DNA from: Ferrimonas sediminicola
GTDB lineage: Bacteria > Pseudomonadota > Gammaproteobacteria > Enterobacterales > Shewanellaceae
Reading direction: 5' to 3'
DNA: 64,000 nt
Assembly: GCF_005116715.1 (NCBI RefSeq)
Contig: NZ_SWCI01000007.1
Span: 124,001 to 188,000 of the forward strand
The notes under the pieces were generated by a model. The model was not told the origin of the DNA, ran no database searches, and was given only the letters and a program-made list of their open reading frames with translations. Within the stretch, counting starts at the first letter, position 1; the number at the start of each line of letters is the position of its first letter. Of the stretch, positions 47,903-58,028 are shown one piece after another. A program made the translations under genes and the position numbers.

Positions 47903-49738
47903 TTACCAGCCGCACTGGCGGCCGGCGGCCTGGTTCTGCTGATCCAGCCAGGTGTGCAGTGGCTTGAAGTAGTTGAGGATGGCGTCGCCGCTCATCTTCT
48001 CAGAACCGGTCACCATCGCCAGGGTCTGGGGCCAGGGCTGGGACAACCCGGACTCCAGCATGGCGTTCAGCTTGGCGCCCGCCTCTTTGTTGCCATAGAT
48101 GGAGCAGCGGTGGATGTCGCCCTGATAGCCGGCGGTGTCGCACAGGGACTGGTGGAACTGGAATTGCAGGATGTGCGCCAGGAAGTAACGGGTGTAGGGG
48201 ACGTTGCCGGGAACATGGTACTTGGCACCGGGGTCGAAGTCCGCCTCGGTGCGTGTCACCGGCGCCGCCACTCCCTGGTACTTGGCGCGCAGCTCCCACC
48301 AGGCCTGGTTGTAGTTGTCCGGGGTGATCTCGCCGGAGAACACCTTCCAGCGCCACTGGTCGATCATCAGGCCGAAGGGCAGGAAGGCCACCTTGTCCAG
48401 GGCCTGGCGCAGCAGCAGGCCGATGTCGGCATCGGCACTGGGCACCTGATCCAGCAGGCCGATCTGCTTCAGGTAGCTGGGAGTGATGGAGAGGGCGATG
48501 GTGTCGCCGATCGCCTCGTGGAAGCCGTCATTGGCGCTGTCTTTGAACAGGAACGGCTGGTCCTTGTAGGCACGCTGGTAGATGTTGTGCCCCAACTCGT
48601 GGTGGATCACCACGAAGTCCTCGGCGTTCTTCTGGATGCACATCTTGATGCGGATGTCGTCCTCGTTATCCAGGTCCCAGGCGCTGGCGTGGCACACCAC
48701 GTCGCGGTCCGCAGGCTCGGTAAACAGGGAGCGATCCCAGAAGGTCTGGGGCAGGGGATCGAAGCCCAGGGAGGTAAAGAACCCCTCCGCCTGCTCGACC
48801 ATCCTGACCTCGTCGTAGTCGTGCTCCGCCAGCAGGGCGGTCAGGTCGTAACCGGGATCGGCCTGGTTCGGGGCCACCAGATCGTAGATGTTGCCCCACT
48901 GCTGGGACCACAGGTTGCCCAACAGGTGGGCGGGGATCATCCCGTCCTGGGGTACCACATCGGTGCCGTACTCCTCAGCCAGTTTGCCGCGCACGTAGCA
49001 GTGCAGGGCGTCATACAGCGGCTTGACCTCGCCCCACAGGGCGTCCAGCTCCCCGGGGAACTGTTCGGCGGGCATGTCGTACTTGGAGCGCCACAGCTGG
49101 CCGACATCCTCATAGCCCAGCTGCCTGGCGCCTTCGTTGGCCAGTTCCACCTGGCGGGTGAACAGCGGCCGCATCGGCTTGGCGATCTCTCGCCAGCCCT
49201 GCCAGATATCCAGCAGCTGCTCGGGATCCCGGGAGGTGGCCATCAGGGCGGAGAGTTGGGGCTGACTCAGGCACTCACCGCCCTTCAGGCAGTGGCGGCC
49301 CTTGCCGTACAGCCCGCCGAGTTCGGCGTTGAGTTTGGCCAGTTCTTCGCTCTTGGCCGGGCTGACGGGGGAGGGCAGGACGATGGTGCGCTTGAGCACC
49401 TCCAACTTGCGCAGCTCATCGTCGGTCAGGCCGCGGGTGTCGGCGGTGGCGGCCCGGCTGGCGTACTCCACCGCCTTGTCGTTGAAGCGGCGCTCGGCGT
49501 CGGAGGCCAGGGCGGCGGTGTCTTCGGTGATGAAGTTGCTGTAGATCCAGGAGGCGCGGCTGGCCTCCTCGACCAGATTGGACAGATCCGCTTCGGCGGC
49601 GGCGATAAACTCGCTGGTGCCGGAGTCGGGAGCCTGGGTGGTTGCGGCCTTGTCGTTGGTTTTTTCGGCCGGCGCGCAGGCGGTGAGCAGAGCCAGTGCC
49701 ACGGCCGACAGGGCCATGGGGGTTCGCTTAAGAGCCAT
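47903..49738 (-). CDS. Peptidyl-dipeptidase lipoprotein, M2 (ACE-like) family
   Basis: A 611-residue zinc peptidase related to angiotensin-converting enzyme, which removes C-terminal dipeptides. The N-terminus is a lipoprotein signal (MALKRTPMALSAVALALLTAC; Cys21 acylated), so it is anchored in the envelope. The zinc site is HHELGH (HELGH at 380-384), with the third ligand Glu in NDGFHEAIGD 20-30 residues later. Cys pairs in HCLKGGEC and VVCH...KMC recall ACE disulfides. It is a full-length single-domain member. It is divergent from psrA. Confidence 0.93.
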   Translation of the reverse strand: MALKRTPMALSAVALALLTACAPAEKTNDKAATTQAPDSGTSEFIAAAEADLSNLVEEASRASWIYSNFITEDTAALASDAERRFNDKAVEYASRAATADTRGLTDDELRKLEVLKRTIVLPSPVSPAKSEELAKLNAELGGLYGKGRHCLKGGECLSQPQLSALMATSRDPEQLLDIWQGWREIAKPMRPLFTRQVELANEGARQLGYEDVGQLWRSKYDMPAEQFPGELDALWGEVKPLYDALHCYVRGKLAEEYGTDVVPQDGMIPAHLLGNLWSQQWGNIYDLVAPNQADPGYDLTALLAEHDYDEVRMVEQAEGFFTSLGFDPLPQTFWDRSLFTEPADRDVVCHASAWDLDNEDDIRIKMCIQKNAEDFVVIHHELGHNIYQRAYKDQPFLFKDSANDGFHEAIGDTIALSITPSYLKQIGLLDQVPSADADIGLLLRQALDKVAFLPFGLMIDQWRWKVFSGEITPDNYNQAWWELRAKYQGVAAPVTRTEADFDPGAKYHVPGNVPYTRYFLAHILQFQFHQSLCDTAGYQGDIHRCSIYGNKEAGAKLNAMLESGLSQPWPQTLAMVTGSEKMSGDAILNYFKPLHTWLDQQNQAAGRQCGW

Positions 49739-49904
49739 AGAGCTTTCCTTTGCTTGTGGTTGTTGATCTGAGCCGCATTCTAGTATGCCTGCCGCCGTGT
49801 GAAAAGCGACACAGGCGCCTGACCCAGGTTCGGCGGGGATCTGTGGCTAACGGCCGGAAAAGAGGGGAATATTCCGGAGTTCAAACAGTTTCGGCCGGGC
49901 TGCT

Positions 49905-49933
49905 TTGACATTACCCAGCCCCCAGAGTAAGTT
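49905..49933 (+). promoter_or_regulatory. Promoter of psrA-fadE
   Basis: TTGACA (49905-49910) is a consensus -35, followed after 17 bases by TAAGTT (49928-49933), a weak -10. A perfect inverted repeat overlaps the end of the -10, which suggests repression by blocking polymerase. Confidence 0.55.
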
Positions 49934-49949
49934 AAAACAAGTGTTTTAA
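49932..49949 (+). promoter_or_regulatory. Candidate PsrA operator
   Basis: TTAAAACAAGTGTTTTAA is an inverted repeat with 8-base perfect arms and a 2-base centre. It fits the PsrA pattern AAAC-N2-4-GTTT and overlaps the -10 of its own gene. A second partial match, CAAACAGTTTC, lies at 49882-49892. Confidence 0.6.
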
Positions 49950-49965
49950 TCAGGAAGACGCACAC

Positions 49966-50631
49966 ATGTCTAATAAGCAAGGTACAAAATCCCGTATCTT
50001 GGACGCCGCGGAGAGGCTGTTTGCGGAGAGGGGCTTTGCCGACACCTCACTACGGCTGATCACCAGCAAGGCGGAGGTGAACCTGGCCTCGGTGAACTAC
50101 CATTTCGGTTCCAAGAAGGAACTGATCCAGGCGGTGCTGGCGCGCTACCTGGACCAGTTTATGCCTGCCTGTGAGCAGGCCCTGGCCGAGCTCGATGGTC
50201 AGTCGGAGCTGAGCGTGTCCGCCATCTTCGAAAGCCTGGTGCAGCCGCTGCTCTCCCTGGACCAGCTGCGTCACCGCGGTTCCACCATCTTCCTGCAGCT
50301 GCTGGGCCGCGGCTATATCGAGAGCCAGGGCCATCTGCGCTGGTTTGTCACCACCCATTACGGTCGTCCGCTGGAGCTTATCGTCAAGCTGATCCACCAG
50401 GTGGATAAGGATATCGACGATGCCGAGCTGTTCTGGCGACTGCACTTTACCCTGGGTACCATGGTGTTCACTATGGCTTCGCTGGAGGCCCTGAATGACA
50501 TCGCCCAGGCCGATTTCGATCAGCACAACAACGTGGAGTCGGTGATCAAGAGACTGATCCCCTATGTGGCCGCCGGCGTGGTCGCCCCGGCTCCCCATCT
50601 GTCAAGGACACAGATTAAGGAAGTATCATGA
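49966..50631 (+). CDS. psrA: TetR-family regulator of fatty acid degradation, PsrA-like
   Basis: A 221-residue TetR regulator. The DNA-binding part (about 8-55: RILDAAERLFAERGFADTSL, then VNLASVNYHFGSKKELIQAV) is nearly that of Pseudomonas and Shewanella PsrA, which represses fad genes and is released by long-chain fatty acids or acyl-CoA. The C-terminal domain is the ligand-binding part. It overlaps fadE by four bases (ATGA), so regulator and target are cotranscribed. The palindrome in its promoter suggests autoregulation. Confidence 0.88.
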   Translation: MSNKQGTKSRILDAAERLFAERGFADTSLRLITSKAEVNLASVNYHFGSKKELIQAVLARYLDQFMPACEQALAELDGQSELSVSAIFESLVQPLLSLDQLRHRGSTIFLQLLGRGYIESQGHLRWFVTTHYGRPLELIVKLIHQVDKDIDDAELFWRLHFTLGTMVFTMASLEALNDIAQADFDQHNNVESVIKRLIPYVAAGVVAPAPHLSRTQIKEVS

Positions 50632-52907
50632 CGACGCTGTTTATCCTGGTAATCATTGCCCTGCTGCTACTGTTTGGCGTGACGGACATTCGCCGACAGT
50701 TTATCACCAAGCCGGTGTTTTCCTTCTTTACCAAGGTGCTGCCACCGCTGTCCCAGACCGAGCGGGAAGCGATGGAGGCGGGCACCGTGTGGTGGGACGG
50801 CGAGCTGTTCTCCGGTCGCCCCGACTGGCAGCAGTTGCACGCCATGCCCGCACCGGAATTGACCGGTGAGGAGCGCGCCTTCCTGGAGAACCAGGTGACC
50901 ACCCTGCTGAGGATGCTGGATGATCACCAGACGGTTCAGCAGGACAAGGATCTGCCCAAGGCGGTGTGGGACTACCTGAAGCAGGAGCGCTTCTTTTCGA
51001 TGATCATCCCCCGGGCCTATGGCGGCCTGGAGTTTTCGGCGCTGGCGGCGTCCACCATTGTGGCGCAGATCGCCTCGCGCAGCCTGACCGCCGCCATCAC
51101 CGTGATGGTGCCCAACTCCCTGGGCCCAGGTGAGCTGCTGTCCCACTATGGGACCGAGGAGCAGAAGCAGCGCTGGCTGCCCGGCCTGGCCGACGGCACC
51201 GAGGTGCCCTGTTTTGCCCTGACCGGTCCGGAGGCCGGATCCGACGCCGGCGCCATCCCGGACAGCGGCGTGGTGTGCATGGGCGAGTATCAGGGCGAGG
51301 AGGTGCTGGGCCTGAAGCTGAACTGGGACAAGCGCTACATCACCCTGGCGCCGGTGGCGACAGTATTGGGATTGGCGTTTAAGATGCGTGATCCCGACGG
51401 GCTGCTGGGTGACAAGAGGGAGATTGGCATCACCTGTGCGCTGATCCCGGCTAATCACCCGGGGGTTGAACTGGGCCACCGTCACAACCCGCTGAACATG
51501 GCCTTTATGAACGGCACCACCCGCGGCCGAGATGTGTTCATCCCCATGGATTGGATCATCGGCGGCCCGGATTACGCCGGTCGTGGCTGGCGGATGCTGG
51601 TGGAGTGCCTCTCCGCCGGGCGCGGCATCTCGCTGCCGGCCCTGGCGACCTCGGCAGGCCACCTGGCGACCCGGACCACCTCCGCCTACTGCGGCGTGCG
51701 CCAGCAGTTCGGGGTGAACATCGGTCAGTTCGAGGGGGTTCAGGAGGCGTTGGCCCGCATCGTCGGCAACACCTACCTGCTGGAGGCGGCCCGCAAGATG
51801 ACCGTGGGTGCCATCGACATGAAACAGAAGCCCTCGGTGGTCACCGCCATCGCCAAGTACCACATGACCGAGCTGGGGCGCGCCATCATCAATGACGCCA
51901 TGGACATCCACGGCGGCAAGGGAATCCAGCTGGGTCCCAAGAACTACCTCGGCCATCAGTATATGGCGCAGCCGGTGTCGATCACCGTCGAGGGCGCCAA
52001 CATCCTCACCCGCAACCTGATGATCTTCGGCCAGGGGGCGACCCGCTGTCACCCCTATGTGCTGTCGGAGATGGAGGCGGTGGCCATGGAGGACAAGGAG
52101 CAGGCACTGAAGGTGTTCGACGGCCTGCTGCTGTCCCACATGATCCACGGCGCCCGCAACGCCCTGGTCTCCCTGAGCAGTGCCCTAACTGGATCCCGGT
52201 TGAACTCGGCCCCGGTGGCCGGCGATACCGCCCGGCACTACCGTGACCTGGGCCGCCTCAGTGCCAACCTGGCGCTGATGTCGGACCTGGCGATGGCCAC
52301 CTTGGGCGGCAGCCTCAAGCAGAAGGAGATGATTTCCGCCCGTCTCGGCGATGTGCTGAGTCAGCTCTACCTGGCGTCGTCGGTGCTGCGCCACTACGAA
52401 GCGGAGGGGCGTCAACAGAGTGACCTGCCCCTGGTGCACTACTCGGTGGCGCGCTGCACCCACCTGGCGGCGGAGGCGATGGAGGAGGTGATCCGCAACT
52501 TCCCCAGCCTGCCGGCGCGCTGGCTGGCTAAGGTGCTGATCTTTCCTGTCGGCAACCATTTCCATGGGCCGTCAGATGAACTGGCTCAGCGGGTGTGCGC
52601 CACCGTGGCCCAGCCCGGGGTGCTGCGTGAGCGACTGACCCACCTCTGCCCCATGCCGGAAGGGCTGCAGGATGGCATCAGCGAGGTGGAGTCCGCGTTC
52701 CTGGCGCTGCACAAACAGCAGCCGCAGATGAAGAAGATCAAACAGGCGATGCGCCAAGGCACCCTGGCCAAGCAGGCGATCACCCCGGAGGTGATCGACC
52801 GGGCCAGGGAGGAGCAGGTGCTGACCGAATCGGAAGCCAAGGATCTGCTGGACGCCTGGACGCTGCGTACCGCCGCCATCGAGGTGGATGAGTTCGCCAC
52901 CCTGTAG
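50628..52907 (+). CDS. fadE: Acyl-CoA dehydrogenase FadE
   Basis: A 759-residue FAD-dependent dehydrogenase of the long FadE type (E. coli 814), first step of beta-oxidation. An N-terminal membrane helix (about 3-20) precedes the acyl-CoA dehydrogenase core, with FALTGPEAGSDAGAIPD (FAD/substrate loop) at about 195-215 and the AMDIHGGKGIQLGPKNYLG segment near 425-445. The C-terminal FadE-specific domain completes the protein. Coupled to psrA, it should be derepressed by long-chain fatty acids. Confidence 0.95.
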   Translation: MTTLFILVIIALLLLFGVTDIRRQFITKPVFSFFTKVLPPLSQTEREAMEAGTVWWDGELFSGRPDWQQLHAMPAPELTGEERAFLENQVTTLLRMLDDHQTVQQDKDLPKAVWDYLKQERFFSMIIPRAYGGLEFSALAASTIVAQIASRSLTAAITVMVPNSLGPGELLSHYGTEEQKQRWLPGLADGTEVPCFALTGPEAGSDAGAIPDSGVVCMGEYQGEEVLGLKLNWDKRYITLAPVATVLGLAFKMRDPDGLLGDKREIGITCALIPANHPGVELGHRHNPLNMAFMNGTTRGRDVFIPMDWIIGGPDYAGRGWRMLVECLSAGRGISLPALATSAGHLATRTTSAYCGVRQQFGVNIGQFEGVQEALARIVGNTYLLEAARKMTVGAIDMKQKPSVVTAIAKYHMTELGRAIINDAMDIHGGKGIQLGPKNYLGHQYMAQPVSITVEGANILTRNLMIFGQGATRCHPYVLSEMEAVAMEDKEQALKVFDGLLLSHMIHGARNALVSLSSALTGSRLNSAPVAGDTARHYRDLGRLSANLALMSDLAMATLGGSLKQKEMISARLGDVLSQLYLASSVLRHYEAEGRQQSDLPLVHYSVARCTHLAAEAMEEVIRNFPSLPARWLAKVLIFPVGNHFHGPSDELAQRVCATVAQPGVLRERLTHLCPMPEGLQDGISEVESAFLALHKQQPQMKKIKQAMRQGTLAKQAITPEVIDRAREEQVLTESEAKDLLDAWTLRTAAIEVDEFATL

Positions 52908-52922
52908 GGAAGCACCGATGAG

Positions 52923-52952
52923 AGGGGCCGGCACTATGCCGGCCCTTATTTT
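52923..52952 (+). terminator. Terminator of psrA-fadE
   Basis: GGGCCGGCA (52925-52933) pairs with TGCCGGCCC (52937-52945) around CTA, followed by TTATTTT. Confidence 0.8.
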
Positions 52953-52993
52953 GGGAGCGTGTCAGTGACCGGCGCCGCTGCGTCCGGGCACAA

Positions 52994-53021
52994 AAAAGGG
53001 TTGGCCAAGGCCAACCCTTTT
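52994..53021. terminator. Terminator downstream of pykA (bidirectional)
   Basis: AAAAGGGTTGGCC (52994-53006) and GGCCAACCCTTTT (53009-53021) form a perfect stem around AA. The A- and T-runs within the stem allow termination from both sides. Confidence 0.85.
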
Positions 53022-53036
53022 CAGGGGGAGGAGTGA

Positions 53037-54473
53037 TTAGTCGACCACCACCACCTTGGTGGTGTTGGTGCCGCCGATGGTTTCCATCATGTCACCCTTG
53101 GTCACCAGGACCATGTCACCGCTCTCCAGCAGGCCGGCCGCCTTGATCTCGGCGATGGCCGCAGACACCATGTGACCGGCTTGATGCTTGGTGGAGTCGA
53201 AGCTTACGGGGTAGACGCCACGGTACAGGGCCATGCGCGCCAGGGTGGAGCTGTGACGAGACAGGGCGATGATGGGCAAGCCGGAGGTGATGCGGCTCAT
53301 GATCATCGGGGTGTTGCCGGACTCGGTCAGCGCCACAATGGCCTTGACGCCTTCCAGGTGGTTGGCGGCGTACATGGTGGCCAGGGCGATGGTCTCTTCA
53401 ACGGTCTTGAAGCGCTCGTCCAGACGGTGGCCGGAGACCTGAACCCTGGGGTTCTTCTCGGCGCCGATGCAGACGCTGACCATCGCCTTGACGGTCTCTT
53501 CGGGGAAGTCGCCGGCGGCGGTCTCGGCGGACAGCATCACGGCGTCGGTGCCGTCGAGCACGGCGTTGGCCACGTCCATCACCTCGGCTCGGGTGGGCAT
53601 GGGGTTGGAGATCATCGTCTCCATCATCTGGGTCGCGGTGATCACCACCCGGTTCAGCTGACGGCAGCGGGCGATCAGCTTCTTCTGAACCCCCATCAGT
53701 TCGGCGTCGCCAATCTCAACACCGAGGTCGCCACGAGCCACCATGACGGCGTCGGAGGCCAGGATGACGTCGTCCATCGCTTCGTCGGTGGCAACGGCTT
53801 CGGCACGCTCCACCTTGGCGACGATGTGGGCGTTGCAGCCGGCTTCGCGAGCCAGTTCGCGAGCGTAGTGCAGATCCTCTCCGGTACGGGGGAAGGAGAC
53901 GGCCAGGTAGTCCACACCGATCTTGGCGGCGGTCTTGATGTCAGCCTTGTCTTTCTCGGTCAGGGCCGCTGCGGACAGGCCGCCGCCCTGCTTGTTGATG
54001 CCCTTGTTGTTGGACAGGGGGCCAGCCACGGTCACGGTGGTGATCACCCGGTTGCCTTCCACCTTCTCTACGCGCAGCTGAACTCGGCCGTCATCGAGCA
54101 GCAGCACGTCGCCGGTCTCGACATCCTGGGGCAGGTTCTTGTAGTCCAGACCGACTTGATGCTCATCGCCTTCGCCCTTGGCAAGATCGCTGTCCAGCAC
54201 AAAGGTATGGCCCAGGGGCAGGTTGATCTTGCCCTCTTTAAAGGTGGACACCCGGATCTTGGGACCCTGGAGGTCACCCAGGATGGCCACGTGGAGGTTG
54301 TGCTTGGCGGCAAGCGCTCGTACCTCGTCGGCGCGCTTGATGTGATCCTCGGGGCTGCCATGGGAAAAGTTCATCCGTACGACGTTGGCGCCGGCCTTGA
54401 TGATCTTCTCCAGGTTGCCGACGCGGTCAGTCGCTGGACCCAACGTGGTTACGATCTTAGTTCTTCTGAGCAT
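53037..54473 (-). CDS. pykA: Pyruvate kinase II
   Basis: A 478-residue pyruvate kinase (E. coli PykA 480) converting PEP and ADP to pyruvate and ATP. It begins [17 protein letters not shown] and has [46 protein letters not shown] and TATQMMETM, the active-site signature. It is closer to PykA than PykF throughout. I chose the ATG at 54473 because GGAG lies 7 bases before it; an ATG four codons upstream has no ribosome site. It follows hexR on the same strand, and a HexR-like 15-mer lies upstream. Confidence 0.97.
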   Translation of the reverse strand: MLRRTKIVTTLGPATDRVGNLEKIIKAGANVVRMNFSHGSPEDHIKRADEVRALAAKHNLHVAILGDLQGPKIRVSTFKEGKINLPLGHTFVLDSDLAKGEGDEHQVGLDYKNLPQDVETGDVLLLDDGRVQLRVEKVEGNRVITTVTVAGPLSNNKGINKQGGGLSAAALTEKDKADIKTAAKIGVDYLAVSFPRTGEDLHYARELAREAGCNAHIVAKVERAEAVATDEAMDDVILASDAVMVARGDLGVEIGDAELMGVQKKLIARCRQLNRVVITATQMMETMISNPMPTRAEVMDVANAVLDGTDAVMLSAETAAGDFPEETVKAMVSVCIGAEKNPRVQVSGHRLDERFKTVEETIALATMYAANHLEGVKAIVALTESGNTPMIMSRITSGLPIIALSRHSSTLARMALYRGVYPVSFDSTKHQAGHMVSAAIAEIKAAGLLESGDMVLVTKGDMMETIGGTNTTKVVVVD

Positions 54474-54548
54474 AGGTAACTCCATCAGAATACTGGCTCT
54501 AAAGTTTAAATAGATGAAACTCGCGGCCTGGTGGCTGAAAGTTCAACA

Positions 54549-54563
54549 TGAAAGAAAATTACG
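54549..54563. promoter_or_regulatory. Weak HexR-like site upstream of pykA
   Basis: TGAAAGAAAATTACG matches the HexR palindrome TGTAATTAAATTACA at 11 of 15 positions. It lies 76 bases upstream of the pykA start. Confidence 0.4.
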
Positions 54564-54666
54564 TAAATTATAGATGTTGCTGCATGACAAAAATGTGACC
54601 TGGCGCAAGGTCGACAAGCCTAAGGAAGCAATTTGTTGAGGTCAAGTGTAGTCGTTGTGACAAAGA

Positions 54667-54700
54667 AAATGCCGCTGAGTGGGGTTCACAGCGGCATTTA
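54667..54700 (-). terminator. Terminator of hexR
   Basis: AATGCCGCTG and CAGCGGCATT form a 10-bp stem around 11 bases; on the minus strand it is followed by TTTCTTT. Confidence 0.8.
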
Positions 54701-54712
54701 TTGGGGAAGGGC

Positions 54713-55567
54713 TTACAGGTTAGAGGGTTTTTCGAAGCGGGATTCCCGTATCGCTTCTTTGACCCGCTTCAAATTCTCGCGGAAACGGGGGCCGCGGCGC
54801 AGGGTGAAGCCGGTGGCCAGCACGTCGATCACCGTCAGGTGCGCCAGGCGAGATGCCATGGGGATGAACATGTCGGTGTCCTCCGGCACCTCGACGGTGA
54901 CCGCCAGGGTACTTTCGCGGGCCAGGGGGCTGTCCTTGGCGGTGATGGAGATCACCTGCGCATTGCTCTCCCGGGCAAGGCGCGCCACCTCCACCAGGGC
55001 TTTGGTGCGGCCGGTGTGGGAGAACAGCACCAGCACCGAGCCGGCGGACGCGTTGATGCAGCTCATGCGCATCATCAGCACATCGTCGAAGCAGCTGACC
55101 GGCACGTTGAACCGGAAGAACTTGTTCTGGGCATCGTGGGCCACGGAGGAGGAGGCCCCCAGGCCGAAGAAGGAGATGTGCTGTGCCTGGGTCAGGATGT
55201 CGACCGCACGATTAATCGCCATAGGATCAATGGATTGGCGTGCCACGTCCAGGGCGGCCATGGAAGATTCGAAGATCTTGTTGGTGTAGGAATCCGGGCC
55301 ATCATCCTCATCCACGTGACGGGACACGTAGGGAGTGCCGTTGGCCAGGCTCTGTGCCAAATGTAACTTGAAGTCCGGAAACCCTTTGGTATCGAGGCGT
55401 CGGCAGAAGCGGTTCACCGTAGGTTCACTTACGTCTGCCATCTTTGCCAGGGTGGCAATGCTGGCGTGTATAGCGGTCTGGGGTGAGGTTAAGATGACTT
55501 CCGCTACCTTTCGCTCGGACTTACTGAAGTTACTGAGGTTCGTCTGTATTTTTTCTAGTGTATTCAT
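54713..55567 (-). CDS. hexR: RpiR-family regulator of central carbon metabolism, HexR
   Basis: A 284-residue regulator. An N-terminal RpiR helix-turn-helix (about 1-75, ASIATLAKMADVSEPTVNRF) is followed by a SIS sugar-phosphate domain (about 125-260, SFFGLGASSSVAHDAQNKF and VLFSHTGRTKALVE). HexR binds KDPG, the Entner-Doudoroff intermediate, and controls zwf-edd-eda, gap, pyk and related genes. Its divergent position to zwf and next to pykA is the same as in Shewanella and Pseudoalteromonas. Confidence 0.96.
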   Translation of the reverse strand: MNTLEKIQTNLSNFSKSERKVAEVILTSPQTAIHASIATLAKMADVSEPTVNRFCRRLDTKGFPDFKLHLAQSLANGTPYVSRHVDEDDGPDSYTNKIFESSMAALDVARQSIDPMAINRAVDILTQAQHISFFGLGASSSVAHDAQNKFFRFNVPVSCFDDVLMMRMSCINASAGSVLVLFSHTGRTKALVEVARLARESNAQVISITAKDSPLARESTLAVTVEVPEDTDMFIPMASRLAHLTVIDVLATGFTLRRGPRFRENLKRVKEAIRESRFEKPSNL

Positions 55568-55706
55568 AAGAATATTCGCCCAGTTAACCGAGAGTATGAC
55601 TGCCGCTCTTTGCCTGAACGCGCCTATAATTGGCAGTAAAGCGCTGTATACTGAGGCGATGATCTCAGGTTAAGAGATGCAGTTAGGATAAGTTTACAAA
55701 CAGTGT

Positions 55707-55721
55707 TGTAATTTATCTAGC
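55707..55721. promoter_or_regulatory. Partial HexR-like site between hexR and zwf
   Basis: TGTAATTTATCTAGC has a perfect left half (TGTAATT) and 10 of 15 matches overall. It could be a secondary site for hexR or zwf, or chance. Confidence 0.25.
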
Positions 55722-55768
55722 TTTCGAGTGACCGCCGAGGTTGCGTCAGCGAAAAAAATTCTCTTTAA

Positions 55769-55783
55769 TGTAGTTAATTTACG
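55769..55783. promoter_or_regulatory. HexR-like site upstream of zwf
   Basis: TGTAGTTAATTTACG matches the HexR palindrome TGTAATTAAATTACA at 12 of 15 positions and lies 51 bases before the zwf GTG. Confidence 0.6.
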
Positions 55784-55834
55784 AAAATGTGATGCCGCCG
55801 TGGTGGCGACATCCTTCCATATAGGAGTTGGATA

Positions 55835-57313
55835 GTGACTCACTTTACCGGCTCGGTAGCCAAGCCCTGTGACTTCGTGCTGTTTGGCACCGTGGGTGAC
55901 CTGGCGCGCCGCAAACTGATCCCGTCCCTGTACCAACTGGACAAGGCTGGGCTGCTCCACAGCGGCACTCGCATCTTCGGCGTCGCCCGTCGTGAGATGA
56001 GCCAGGAGGAGTATCAGCAGGTGATCCGCTCCTCCTTGGGCGAGTTCCTGAAGGAGGAGGTGGACAAGGACACCCTGACGCGGCTGCTGGCCCGCTGCAC
56101 CTACGTGGCGATGGACTTTACCCAGCCGGAGGGGTACGAGCAGTTCCACGCCCTGCGTCAGGCCCAGCCGGACAACGTGATGGTGAACTACTTCGCCACG
56201 CCGCCCTCCATCTACGGCGTCATCTGCCGCTGTCTGAAGACCGCTGGCCTGATTGAGCCCGCCACCCGGGTGGTACTGGAGAAGCCCATCGGCCACGACC
56301 TGGAGTCCTCCAGGGTGATCAACGACCAGGTGGCCGAGTTTTTCGCCGAGAACCAGATCTACCGTATCGATCACTATCTTGGCAAGGAGACGGTGCAGAA
56401 CCTGGTGGCACTGCGTTTCGCCAACTCCCTGTTCGCCTCCAAGTGGGACAACCGCACCATCGATCATGTGCAGATCACCGTCGCCGAGGAGGTGGGCATC
56501 GAGGGGCGTTGGGATTACTTCGATAAAGCGGGCCAGATGCGGGACATGATCCAGAACCACCTGCTGCAGGTGCTGTCACTGGTGGCCATGGACCCGCCGG
56601 TCAACCTGGATGCCGACTCCATCCGTGATGAGAAGGTGAAGGTGCTGAAGTCGCTGCGGCCCATCGACAGCAACAACGTGTTTGAAACGGCGGTGCGCGG
56701 CCAGTACTCGGCCGGCTTCCTCAAGGGCAGCCCGGTACCCGGCTACCTGGAGGAGGAGGGGGCCAACCTGGACTCCGATACCGAGACCTTCGCCGCCTTG
56801 AGGGTGGATATCGACAACTGGCGCTGGTCCGGTGTGCCCTTCTACCTGCGAACCGGCAAGCGGATGCCCTACAAGTGCTCCGAGATCGTGGTGCACTTCA
56901 AGAACCCGCCCCACAACCTGTACCGGGGCAGCTATCGCCAGTTGCCCCCCAATAAGTTGACCATCCGGCTCCAGCCTCACGAAGGGGTGGAGATCCAGAT
57001 GATGAACAAGGTGCCCGGCCTGGACGAAACCCAGCGCCTGCAGACCACCAAACTGGATCTCTCTTTTTCCGACACCTTCAAGAACGAGCGCGTTGCCGAT
57101 GCCTACGAGCGTCTGCTGCTGGAGTGCATGCTGGGTAACCAGTCGCTGTTCGTTCGCCGGGACGAGGTGGAGCAGGCGTGGAAGTGGTGCGATTCCATCT
57201 TGGCGGCCTGGGCCGGCTCCCATGAGCCGCCCAAGGCCTATCCCGCCGGAACCTGGGGGCCGGTGGCGTCGGTGGCGCTGATCACCCGCGACGGCCGTTC
57301 CTGGGATGAATAG
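55835..57313 (+). CDS. zwf: Glucose-6-phosphate 1-dehydrogenase
   Basis: A 492-residue NADP-dependent enzyme (E. coli 491) opening the oxidative pentose phosphate and Entner-Doudoroff routes. It shows the nucleotide-binding [16 protein letters not shown] (GxxGDLA), the active-site RIDHYLGKE, and YLRTGKRMP. It starts with GTG at 55835 behind AGGAG. The pgl gene follows within 10 bases. HexR sites lie upstream. Confidence 0.97.
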   Translation: MTHFTGSVAKPCDFVLFGTVGDLARRKLIPSLYQLDKAGLLHSGTRIFGVARREMSQEEYQQVIRSSLGEFLKEEVDKDTLTRLLARCTYVAMDFTQPEGYEQFHALRQAQPDNVMVNYFATPPSIYGVICRCLKTAGLIEPATRVVLEKPIGHDLESSRVINDQVAEFFAENQIYRIDHYLGKETVQNLVALRFANSLFASKWDNRTIDHVQITVAEEVGIEGRWDYFDKAGQMRDMIQNHLLQVLSLVAMDPPVNLDADSIRDEKVKVLKSLRPIDSNNVFETAVRGQYSAGFLKGSPVPGYLEEEGANLDSDTETFAALRVDIDNWRWSGVPFYLRTGKRMPYKCSEIVVHFKNPPHNLYRGSYRQLPPNKLTIRLQPHEGVEIQMMNKVPGLDETQRLQTTKLDLSFSDTFKNERVADAYERLLLECMLGNQSLFVRRDEVEQAWKWCDSILAAWAGSHEPPKAYPAGTWGPVASVALITRDGRSWDE

Positions 57314-57323
57314 GACAGAAGCC

Positions 57324-58028
57324 ATGATCACTTTGCCCGTATATAAAGAGTTCGATACCGCGCAGAAGCTGGCCAAGGTGCTGGCGGCCAAGATTGCCGG
57401 TCAACTGCAGGAGGCGATCGATGCCAGGGGGAAAGCCGCCCTGGTGGTGTCCGGCGGCAGCACCCCGCTGATGCTGTTTTCCGAACTGTCCCGCCAGGCG
57501 ATCGATTGGCAGGATGTGTATATCACCCTGGCGGATGAGCGCTGGGTCAGCCCGGAGCACGCCGACTCCAATGAGCGGCTGGTTCGGGAACACCTGCTGG
57601 TTCGCCGTGCGGCCAAGGCGAAGTTTCGTGGTCTGAAGAACATCTACTCCGTGGTGGATGAGGGAGTGGGGATGACCGAAGAGGTGCTGTCCAACCTGCC
57701 GCGCCCCTTCGATGTGGTGGTGCTGGGGATGGGCAACGATGGCCACACCGCCTCGCTGTTCCCCTGCTCAGAGCAGTTGCAGCTGGGGCTGACCACCGGC
57801 CGCACCTGCCTGGCAGTGCATCCGACCACGGCGCCCCACGGGCGACTCTCCCTCTCCCTGAAGGCGATTCTGGATAGCAAACAGATCTATCTGCACCTGC
57901 ATGGCGACCCCAAGCGAGAGGTGCTGCGGCAGGTGCTGACGTCAGATGATGCGACTGAGATGCCGATCCGGGCGGTGCTCAATCAGCGACACACCCCGGT
58001 GGACGTATACTGGAGCCAAGCCTCATGA
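57324..58028 (+). CDS. pgl: 6-phosphogluconolactonase
   Basis: A 234-residue SIS/NagB-fold lactonase (DevB type) that hydrolyses 6-phosphogluconolactone. It shows [34 protein letters not shown] and [13 protein letters not shown], the family motifs with the catalytic His. I chose ATG 57324, with GGACAG upstream, rather than the ATG at 57306 that overlaps zwf. The gene overlaps edd by four bases (ATGA). Confidence 0.95.
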   Translation: MITLPVYKEFDTAQKLAKVLAAKIAGQLQEAIDARGKAALVVSGGSTPLMLFSELSRQAIDWQDVYITLADERWVSPEHADSNERLVREHLLVRRAAKAKFRGLKNIYSVVDEGVGMTEEVLSNLPRPFDVVVLGMGNDGHTASLFPCSEQLQLGLTTGRTCLAVHPTTAPHGRLSLSLKAILDSKQIYLHLHGDPKREVLRQVLTSDDATEMPIRAVLNQRHTPVDVYWSQAS

